From the NCBI GenBank assembly GCA_045539925.1, contig JAZQGH010000133.1, positions 1 to 17,491 on the forward strand: 17,491 nucleotides of DNA. The letters are read 5' to 3'. The DNA is from SFWF01 sp045539925 (lineage in GTDB: Bacteria; Bacillota; Clostridia; Oscillospirales; Acutalibacteraceae). The notes below the pieces were generated by a model that was not told where the DNA came from, did no database searches, and saw only the letters and a program-made list of their open reading frames with translations. Every line of letters begins with the position of its first letter. Within the stretch, counting starts at the first letter, position 1. A program made the position numbers and the translations under genes. This document shows positions 1 to 5,279 of the stretch, piece by piece.

Positions 1-65
1 AGGTACAGACAATCTCAAAAAGAAACTTTAGGGCTTTGGTTTTTTATAGGCTTCCGCAATTAAAC

Positions 66-100
66 AACCCCTAAGACAACCTTCGGGGTTTTGTTTTTTT
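66..100 (+). terminator. Rho-independent terminator of an upstream rightward gene
   Basis: AACCCC (66-71) pairs with GGGGTT (85-90), with a further AAG/CTT inside. The stem is followed on the + strand by a T-rich tail (89-100). The tail direction says it ends a rightward transcript entering from the left of the window. The same stem could also stop the leftward VanZ-like gene, whose stop codon is at 102, but its leftward tail is short. Positions 1-65 hold no gene that I can see. Confidence 0.75.
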
Positions 101-101
101 A

Positions 102-743
102 TTAATATTGCCTCGTCAATATCAAAATGATCGGCTCAATATTTTGTGCTGTGCGAATGACAGAAAAGATAACCACGGCAAGTACAGGAATGTTTACTGC
201 CATAAAGAAAAATAAGTTAAATTTAACCGACAGTTTTTTGAAAATCAGCTGATATACTGCAAGTCCGATAAAATAACCAAGCGTATTCATTATTAGATCC
301 GCAGTCGCAAATGAGCCAATAATGGAAAAAAGCTGCAAAATTTCAATTCCAAGCGAAATGCAGAAGCATATTAAAACGTCTCGAAGTATGCTTTTTTTCT
401 TAAAAAGAAGGTTGAACAGGACACCGAACGGGGCGAAAACAATCGCGTTTAGCGGAAACTGTATGATTTGATTGAAGTGATCGAATCGCACCTGGAACGG
501 AATCAGATCGTATAGAAATCTTTCTTCAAGCGTCATCTTGGATAGCCAGGAGTAGTTTAACGTGATAGTCCCGTTGTCGTTAAGCTTGAGCCATAGCGCC
601 CAAGCAAGAAGCCACACGTACATCACTGTGGTGACAAGCACCGTTCTCCGCAGCGTCCGCTCGTCGTAGGTTATGTATTTGTTCCATGCGTTTCGTATGG
701 AGAGATAGCATTTGTTTTTCATAGTAATGAGCTTTTCTTTCAT
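102..743 (-). CDS. VanZ-like family membrane protein
   Basis: A 213-residue polytopic membrane protein. After a basic cytoplasmic N-terminus (residues 1-34) there are about four or five hydrophobic segments. The pattern fits the VanZ-like family: a DLIPFQ stretch, then N-A-I-V-F-A-P-F-G-V-L-F (the family's N...F.PFG motif), then S-L-G-I-E-I-L-Q-L-F and a D-L-I-M-N-T-L-G-Y-F-I-G stretch (the family's E..Q and D...N..G motifs). VanZ itself gives low-level teicoplanin resistance in enterococci, but most family members have no proven role, so no substrate is claimed. The start at 743 has GAGG five bases upstream and a consensus promoter behind it (770-798). The gene is monocistronic here, and its only neighbour is the structured repeat upstream. 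A second Met at residue 8 is a possible alternative start. Confidence 0.85.
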   Translation of the reverse strand: MKEKLITMKNKCYLSIRNAWNKYITYDERTLRRTVLVTTVMYVWLLAWALWLKLNDNGTITLNYSWLSKMTLEERFLYDLIPFQVRFDHFNQIIQFPLNAIVFAPFGVLFNLLFKKKSILRDVLICFCISLGIEILQLFSIIGSFATADLIMNTLGYFIGLAVYQLIFKKLSVKFNLFFFMAVNIPVLAVVIFSVIRTAQNIEPIILILTRQY

Positions 744-769
744 ATTTGCCTCGGAGAGTGTTTTTAGAT

Positions 770-798
770 ATTATAGCATATCTTGGTGGAGAATGCAA
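770..798 (-). promoter_or_regulatory. Sigma-A type promoter of the VanZ-like gene
   Basis: Read on the minus strand: TTGCAT (793-798) as the -35, exactly 17 bases, then a perfect TATAAT (770-775) as the -10. It lies 27 bp before the VanZ-like start codon. The -35 falls just inside the left end of structured repeat copy 1, so that repeat may have supplied or reshaped this promoter. Confidence 0.75.
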
Positions 799-1086
799 GA
801 GGGGGAGTATTAAGGATTTTGCCCAAAGGGCAATATACCTGCACTCGCTGCTGGAAAGCGAGCTTTCCGACAGCTTCGTTTGGTATTCGCATACCGCAAC
901 AGCGGTATCTTGCCTGGCGAGGAGATGGTGTATGCAGGTATTGCAACAAGTGTAATCAGCACAAATATCCCCCGAGCGGCAATACCTTATCTTTGGCAAA
1001 GCCAAAGAGCAAGGGCGAGTCAATCTTGATGCTCCACCACAGAAACAAAAAAGGCACCCGAATGGGTGCCGTTTCTGTGGTGGAGC
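785..1086 (+). repeat. Structured intergenic repeat, copy 1
   Basis: A 302-bp non-coding element sharing its left and right blocks with copy 2 at 2152-2373, in the same orientation. Shared parts, in order: GGTGGAG at the left end; the hairpin TTGCCC-AAA-GGGCAA (819-833); GGAAAGC-GA-GCTTTCC (853-868), extendable by an outer GCTG/CAGC pairing; and a long 3' hairpin in which GCTCCACCACAGAAAC (1031-1046) pairs perfectly with 1071-1086 and encloses GGCACCC-GAAT-GGGTGCC (1053-1070). The central 880-1020 part differs from copy 2 but still forms its own hairpins (TACCGC/GCGGTA, GGTATTGC/GCAATACC, CTTTGGC/GCCAAAG). Structure kept while sequence changes points to a folded RNA or a palindromic mobile repeat. 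I do not recognise a named RNA family. The right hairpin may also help stop the leftward gene at 1112-2077, but it lacks a T-run. Confidence 0.8.
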
Positions 1087-1111
1087 AAGCTTAAGGAAAA
1101 TAGAACTTGAT

Positions 1112-2077
1112 TTATGAGCCTTTTCTCGGGTCAATAGTTGCTTTGTAAGAGCCGTTTGCTTTGAGAATTTCGGTTAACTTGCTGAAAGAAAGACGTTCTT
1201 TGCTAATAGCAACCAAACGCCATTTTCCAAACTCCGAATTGTATTTGTCATAGAAGCAAAGCTCAGCCTGTCCATAGGCGGCCCCTCTTTTATCTTTGTG
1301 CATAGCAGCAACGGCAACTAAGCGTCCTTCGTTGTCCAATGTTATAAAACCATACCTATTTCGCTCTTTGTTAAATCTCTTTTCATTCTTAAAAACAAAC
1401 GTATTTTTTGAACAGTATGTAATAGCCTTGTGAACTTGAGGTTGAGCGTTTTTTGGAAGACTTTCTATCTCTCGCGTTATGTGATCCTTGCATTTCTCGT
1501 GCTGTTCGTTAGATGTAGTTTTTATGCACTTTTTGGTAAGTGGTTCTGATATTACGTTGGCTTCTGGGAAAGAAGAATTTTCGTCTACAGGTGGACAGTA
1601 GATAACTATTCCTGCTTCTTGATAAGCCTTTTTGGGATCCGGACGGTTAGATTTATATCTAAGTGCGTTAAGCCGTTTGTTTTCTTCTTGTGTTATCCAA
1701 CATACATAGCGATTTTTAAGTTTGTTTTTTATAAAATCAACAGTTAATTGTTTGTTCTCATATGCTGATACTAACTCTGATTTAAAAATACTGCACGGTT
1801 GCATATGATCGCCGGTATATTCTTTGTGTAAGCTAATACCTTGTCCGTTTTTTGTGTTTATAGTGCGGCTTTCTCTCCAGTCAATACTTTGAATATCCTT
1901 GCCGGTTTTATTATAGAAATCCCGGTATGCCGTTTCGCTTGCTAGTATAGGAGTAACAATTTCCCTAAGAACGTATTTGAAAGCATCCTTGATCGCAACT
2001 GTTGGGTTTTCAACAAATTCTTTTGTTAATATCAACAAAACTTCTGCCAAAGCGTCTAATTCTCTTTCCTTATTCAT
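1112..2077 (-). CDS. Unknown protein, 321 residues, possible HNH-like segment
   Basis: I do not recognise this gene with confidence. The 321-residue product is soluble, lysine-rich and has no signal peptide or membrane segment. Residues 84-94 contain H84 and a G-D-H-M-Q-P run (D90, H91). This is followed at 125-155 by V-C-W-I-T-Q-E-E-N-K-R-L and R-x-D-P-x-x-A-Y-x-x-A-G-I. The arrangement vaguely recalls HNH-type endonucleases that start with a D-H-x-x-P box, but I cannot point to a complete set of metal-binding residues. The C-terminal third has a Y-G-x-A-E-L-C-F-Y-D-K-Y stretch and reads as a folded beta-rich domain. The start at 2077 is supported by AGGAG eight bases upstream. It is flanked on both sides by same-direction copies of the structured repeat, so it may have arrived as cargo. 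Calling it a nuclease would be a guess. Confidence 0.6.
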   Translation of the reverse strand: MNKERELDALAEVLLILTKEFVENPTVAIKDAFKYVLREIVTPILASETAYRDFYNKTGKDIQSIDWRESRTINTKNGQGISLHKEYTGDHMQPCSIFKSELVSAYENKQLTVDFIKNKLKNRYVCWITQEENKRLNALRYKSNRPDPKKAYQEAGIVIYCPPVDENSSFPEANVISEPLTKKCIKTTSNEQHEKCKDHITREIESLPKNAQPQVHKAITYCSKNTFVFKNEKRFNKERNRYGFITLDNEGRLVAVAAMHKDKRGAAYGQAELCFYDKYNSEFGKWRLVAISKERLSFSKLTEILKANGSYKATIDPRKGS

Positions 2078-2151
2078 AATAAAAACTCCTTATGTTTCTT
2101 GTTAATATAATATACGACAAAAATCATTTAAACACTTTTATCATAAGTCGC

Positions 2152-2373
2152 GGTGGAGCATCAAGGATTTTGCCTAAAGGGCAATATACCTGCACTCTCC
2201 GCTGGAAAGCGAGCTTTCCGACAGCTTCGTTTGGTATGCGAACCTTTTCGTGCGCAAAAAAATGTTAAAATTTGCAGAACAAAGCAAAGCGCACGAACAA
2301 GGTTTGAGTCTGATTGATGCTCCACCGCAGAAACAAAAAAGGCACCCGAATGGGTGCCGTTTCTGTGGTGGAG
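2152..2373 (+). repeat. Structured intergenic repeat, copy 2
   Basis: The shorter (222 bp) and better-paired copy. GGTGGAGCATCAA (2152-2164) is perfectly complementary to TTGATGCTCCACC (2314-2326), closing the whole element. Inside are TTGCCT-AAA-GGGCAA (2170-2184, where the C-to-T change against copy 1 still leaves a G-T wobble pair), GGAAAGC-GA-GCTTTCC, and a copy-specific stem built from CGTGCGC/GCGCACG within AACCTT/AAGGTT. The 3' hairpin pairs CTCCACCGCAGAAAC (2320-2334) with 2359-2373 around GGCACCC-GAAT-GGGTGCC (2341-2358). CTCCACC is therefore shared between two mutually exclusive stems. Confidence 0.8.
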
Positions 2374-2539
2374 AAAGATCTAGGTGAGTTGAACCCTCTG
2401 AAAAAACTCATAAAAACACATGTTATTATCTAATAAAAAACAGTTTTATGATGTTTACAAAAATAAAATTTAATCTGCGAGTATCAAAAAAATATCTGTA
2501 TATTTTTCCTCCCGAGGTGCTAATTGTCGCATACTTTTC

Positions 2540-2690
2540 GTATAAGTCAATGTCGGGCCGGAAATTAGCACTTAAAAATTGAATAGCCAAGTTTCCAAAT
2601 TTATGGATAGAGCCAAGTAGCTGTAAAAGGTTGCTTGGCTTTTTTCTTTTTACCTGAATGCACTAATTTCTGTCCCTCGTTGACTTATAC
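2540..2690. repeat. Imperfect inverted repeat pair flanking a terminator
   Basis: The left arm at 2540-2571 and the reverse complement of the right arm at 2659-2690 share GTATAAGTCAA and GAAATTAG, with scattered differences between. The left arm also contains its own dyad, GTGCTAATT (2517-2525) with AATTAGCAC (2563-2571). The pair encloses about 90 bases with a terminator hairpin. It could be a small palindromic mobile repeat, a recombination site, or a regulatory leader for the 2781 operon; the sequence does not decide. Confidence 0.6.
2611..2650 (+). terminator. T-tailed hairpin, possible attenuator
   Basis: GCCAAGTAGC pairs with GTTGCTTGGC (ten pairs including two G-T wobbles, eight-base loop), followed by TTTTTTCTTTTT. 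A second copy of AGCCAAG lies upstream at 2584-2590 and could pair instead with CTTGGCT (2634-2640), so an alternative fold exists. No rightward gene precedes it nearby, so it either ends a short leader RNA or is an attenuator of the 2781-3748 operon. Confidence 0.65.
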
Positions 2691-2780
2691 ATACCGAATT
2701 GCAGCTTGTTTTCATTTCACCAAAGTATGCACAATGCACCTTGCCGGAAGGCAAAAATAAAATATACGGAGGTATAGAAA

Positions 2781-3080
2781 ATGAAAAAAGTAGTTTACAA
2801 CGTAACAAGGTACAGAAAGGATGAGTTAATCAAGAGATCAGGTCTCGGATACATAACCGATGAAGACTTGATTATCGCTTGCATCAGTCAGAACGGCAAG
2901 CCTTACATCAGGGTGTTTCAAGACTGTATAAAGGATTGTCATCCTATCCCCTATAGACCTAATGAATATCAAGGTGGATACTACGAAATCCGTGAGATTG
3001 AAATTGACACCGGTAAGGACAATTACGAGACTCGTGAAATTCAGCTTGACTATAAAATCTGGTACAAGCTTGTAGGTTAA
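2781..3080 (+). CDS. Unknown small protein, 99 residues
   Basis: Not recognised. A 99-residue soluble protein, rich in charged residues and tyrosine and probably mostly beta strand, with no membrane segment or signal peptide. Start choice is firm: GGAGG at 2768-2772 lies eight bases before the ATG, and the leader CGGAGGTATAG is repeated almost unchanged before the next gene at 3101. This suggests the two genes were made, and are expressed, as one unit (20-bp gap). Its partner is a sigma-like regulator, so a role in control of a mobile element is possible, but this is inference from position only. Confidence 0.7.
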   Translation: MKKVVYNVTRYRKDELIKRSGLGYITDEDLIIACISQNGKPYIRVFQDCIKDCHPIPYRPNEYQGGYYEIREIEIDTGKDNYETREIQLDYKIWYKLVG

Positions 3081-3100
3081 ATACACGGAGGTATAGGAAA

Positions 3101-3748
3101 ATGAAAGAAAAAATCAAAATTGAGATAACTAAAAAATACACAACCGATTTAGATACCGTGATCACACGGGAAAACGTGCTTTATTTATGCGAAAATATGG
3201 CTTTATGTGCTTTGAAGCATATGATTGGATACAGAGGTGATTACGTGCTTCGTATGTACTACAATCTTGTTAGCGACATAAAAAACAAAAACAATATAAA
3301 CCATATCTTTTCAGACAGCTATGATTTAGTACAAACAGCCTGCCTGTTTTTACTTAACTATGTAGGTATGAAATTGGGCGATACCGTAATTGACAGATAC
3401 AATAAGCAAGTTACAATAAGGCACGCATGTTATAGTGAAATCGGTGCGGCTTTTTACAAAAGGTGGAGTTATCACCAAAGAACCTACCCTATCAGCTATA
3501 AGGACGCCGAGGAAGATATAGAATCCACCCCAGAAAATACAATCAACGAAAGCCAAGCAAGAGCAGATGAAATCGTATCACGAATGAACCTTAAAGAAAA
3601 GCATAAGAAAGTGTTAGATTGCTATCTTAGGGGTATGGGCGTTGTGGAAATATCTAAATCGTTAGGAATTGCCTATGCTACGGTTTGGCGACACAGAATG
3701 CTCTTGCAGCAGCGGTATATCGAAGTTACGGGATACCAAATACAATAA
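3101..3748 (+). CDS. Sigma-factor-like DNA-binding protein
   Basis: A 215-residue protein with the outline of a small, divergent sigma-70-type factor. The segment near residues 69-90 (F-S-D-S-Y-D-L-V-Q-T-A) resembles the core-binding helix of sigma region 2. The C-terminal part from about residue 164 (L-K-E-K-H-K-K-V-L-D-C-Y-L-R-G-M) is followed by V-E-I-S-K-S-L-G-I-A-Y-A-T-V-W-R-H-R, a region-4-type helix-turn-helix. Similar sigma-like proteins are common on integrative elements of Clostridia, where they are thought to set element-specific transcription; no target is known here. The ATG has GGAGG nine bases upstream, matching the leader of the 2781 gene. A terminator follows at 3796-3824. 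It could instead be a plain transcriptional regulator that only borrows the region-4 fold. Confidence 0.7.
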   Translation: MKEKIKIEITKKYTTDLDTVITRENVLYLCENMALCALKHMIGYRGDYVLRMYYNLVSDIKNKNNINHIFSDSYDLVQTACLFLLNYVGMKLGDTVIDRYNKQVTIRHACYSEIGAAFYKRWSYHQRTYPISYKDAEEDIESTPENTINESQARADEIVSRMNLKEKHKKVLDCYLRGMGVVEISKSLGIAYATVWRHRMLLQQRYIEVTGYQIQ

Positions 3749-3795
3749 AAAAACTTCTAAACTCAATATGACCTATATACAAGTAAATACATAAT

Positions 3796-3824
3796 GGGAG
3801 AGTGTAAGCTCTCCCTGTTTTTTT
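3796..3824 (+). terminator. Rho-independent terminator after the sigma-like gene
   Basis: A perfect seven-pair stem GGGAGAG (3796-3802)/CTCTCCC (3809-3815) with a six-base loop is followed by TGTTTTTTT. It lies 48 bases past the stop codon of the sigma-like gene and insulates it from the promoter at 3896. Confidence 0.85.
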
Positions 3825-3830
3825 AAAAAA

Positions 3831-3895
3831 TTCACATTTACAGTGAAAAACACCACAAAAAGTGAATAAAAGGTGAAAAAATACTGAAAATTCAC
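3831..3895. promoter_or_regulatory. Cluster of GTGAA/TTCAC motifs, candidate operator
   Basis: Five short motifs lie immediately upstream of the operon promoter: TTCAC (3831-3835), GTGAA (3843-3847), GTGAA (3862-3866), GTGAA (3873-3877) and TTCAC (3891-3895). The first pair forms a dyad with a seven-base spacer. The last TTCAC abuts the -35 box, where a bound protein could block or recruit polymerase. The obvious candidates are the AlbA_2/winged-helix product of the first gene or the sigma-like protein upstream; this is inference. Confidence 0.45.
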
Positions 3896-3925
3896 TTGAC
3901 AAGCGAACAATCGTACGTGTATAAT
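3896..3925 (+). promoter_or_regulatory. Consensus sigma-A promoter of the defence operon
   Basis: A perfect TTGACA (3896-3901), 18-base spacer, and a perfect TATAAT (3920-3925). Transcription should begin near 3932, leaving a short leader before the ATG at 3958. All genes up to 16338 run rightward with gaps of under 60 bases, and I see no T-tailed terminator among them, so this is the likely promoter of the whole run. Confidence 0.85.
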
Positions 3926-3957
3926 ATATTTAGATTATTATGTGGAGGTATCAGGTT

Positions 3958-5259
3958 ATGAGCTTCGAAACTGAAAATATTGAATTTAAATTGCAATTCA
4001 CCGAGGATTTATACAAGGAGGTAATTGCGTTTGCCAATACCGACGGTGGTGTAATCTACATTGGAATTAACAACAATGGTGAGGCTGTCGGAATAGATAA
4101 CGTTGATGAGAATTACACACGTATCACAAACGGAATTCGTGATGCGATAATGCCCGATGTCACTATGTTTGTAAGATACATTATCCAGGAAAACAAGGTT
4201 GTTAAAATTTCTGTAGGTGAAGGATCATACAAGCCGTACTATCTGAAATCCAAAGGCTTAAAGCCCAGCGGTGTGTTTGTAAGACAGGGTACGTCTACTG
4301 CACCTGCATCCCCAGAACAGATACGTGCGATGATTAAAGAGTCGGACGGTGACAACTTTGAAGCTATGCGTTCTATGGATCAAGACTTAACCTTCGAGAA
4401 TGCAAAAGCGGCATTCAAAAAATATGGTATTGAATTTGCACAAAACAAGTACAGAGCCCTTGGTATCACGCACCCCACCGAAGAACTGTACACCAATCTC
4501 GCCCTTATCATCTCGGACCAATGCACACACACAACAAAGGTTGCAGTATTCGGTGATGACGCAAATACCGAGTTCAGAGATAGCAAGGAGTTCGGCGGAT
4601 CAATATTCAAGCAGCTTGACGATACCTATTCGTATTTAACGTTGTGCAACAAAAAGGTTGCAACCTTCCAGGGACTTGAAAGGATAGAAAAGGCAGATTA
4701 TCCGGACGCAGCTCTTCGAGAAGCATTGCTGAACGCACTTGTTCATAGAGATTACAGCTTCAGCGGAAGCGTAATCATCAATGTTAATGATAATGAAATG
4801 GAATTCATTTCGATAGGCGGACTTCTTCCCGGACTTTCCCCCGATGATATAAGAAGCGGAATTTCACAGCCGAGAAACAAAAATCTTGCTGATATTTTCC
4901 ATCGTTTGCATCTTATTGAATCCTATGGTACGGGCATAAGAAAGATATACAATCTGTATTCTAAATGCCCGGTTCAGCCTCGAATTGAAGTGACTTCAAA
5001 CACATTTAAGATCATTCTTCCAAACATGAATAGTGTGGAAGTATCAAGCGTCGAATCTCCCAAAATCCTAGCAATATCGTCACAAAAGCAAACTATACTT
5101 GACTTTATTGACCAAAATGGCTTTATTACCGAACCACAGATTATGGAGTTGGTAAAGGTAAAAAAGACGAGAGCGTATAACATAGCAAAAGAAATGCATG
5201 CCGATGGACTGATAAAACCAATCGGCCGCGGCAGTGCTAAAAAATATGTAAAATGGTAA
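3958..5259 (+). CDS. AlbA_2-domain ATP-binding regulator
   Basis: A 433-residue protein of the AlbA_2 (Schlafen-type) plus HATPase-like family, often annotated as ATP-binding protein or transcriptional regulator. The N-terminal AlbA_2 domain opens with E-x-x-x-x-E-F-K at residues 4-11 and contains F-A-N-T-D-G-G and I-Y-I-G-I-x-x-x-G. The middle holds the ATPase-like N-box R-E-A-L-L-N-A-L-V-H-R-D-Y (254-266) and the Y-G-T-G-I glycine motif (323-327). The last 60 residues form a winged helix (I-x-x-L-V-K-V-K-K-T-R-A-Y-N-I-A-K-E-M). An in-frame ATG at 3940 would overlap the ribosome binding site; GGAGG at 3944-3948 sits nine bases from 3958, so 3958 is the start. Genes of this type are frequent neighbours of restriction systems; control of the operon is the likeliest role, unproven. 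It ends 20 bp before hsdM. Confidence 0.85.
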   Translation: MSFETENIEFKLQFTEDLYKEVIAFANTDGGVIYIGINNNGEAVGIDNVDENYTRITNGIRDAIMPDVTMFVRYIIQENKVVKISVGEGSYKPYYLKSKGLKPSGVFVRQGTSTAPASPEQIRAMIKESDGDNFEAMRSMDQDLTFENAKAAFKKYGIEFAQNKYRALGITHPTEELYTNLALIISDQCTHTTKVAVFGDDANTEFRDSKEFGGSIFKQLDDTYSYLTLCNKKVATFQGLERIEKADYPDAALREALLNALVHRDYSFSGSVIINVNDNEMEFISIGGLLPGLSPDDIRSGISQPRNKNLADIFHRLHLIESYGTGIRKIYNLYSKCPVQPRIEVTSNTFKIILPNMNSVEVSSVESPKILAISSQKQTILDFIDQNGFITEPQIMELVKVKKTRAYNIAKEMHADGLIKPIGRGSAKKYVKW

Positions 5260-5279
5260 ACGGTTGATGGAGAAACCTT

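Larger units (their letters stand above)
2378..2780. other. Non-coding stretch with inverted repeats, no gene seen
   Basis: About 400 bases without a credible reading frame. It holds an AT-rich segment (2400-2510), an imperfect inverted-repeat pair (2517-2571 and 2659-2690) around a terminator (2611-2650), and a small TTGCC-GGAA-GGCAA hairpin (2741-2754) just before the ribosome binding site of the next gene. I could not find a convincing consensus promoter for the 2781 gene. A TTGACT lies at 2680-2685, inside the right inverted repeat, but it has no clear -10 partner. Confidence 0.55.

Noticed and set aside
783..1094. Rightward open frame of 103 codons within repeat copy 1
   Set aside because: It is wholly inside the structured repeat, has no ribosome binding site, and the homologous repeat copy 2 does not keep the frame.
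580..1134. Long leftward open frame across the VanZ-like gene start and repeat copy 1
   Set aside because: It overlaps the VanZ-like gene and the palindromic repeat. Its composition (many Cys, Ser and Arg, low-complexity runs) is not protein-like, and it is an accident of the repeat.
3940..3957. ATG at 3940 as start of the AlbA_2 gene
   Set aside because: It would place the GGAGG ribosome binding site inside the coding region; the ATG at 3958 has correct spacing and gives the usual family N-terminus.
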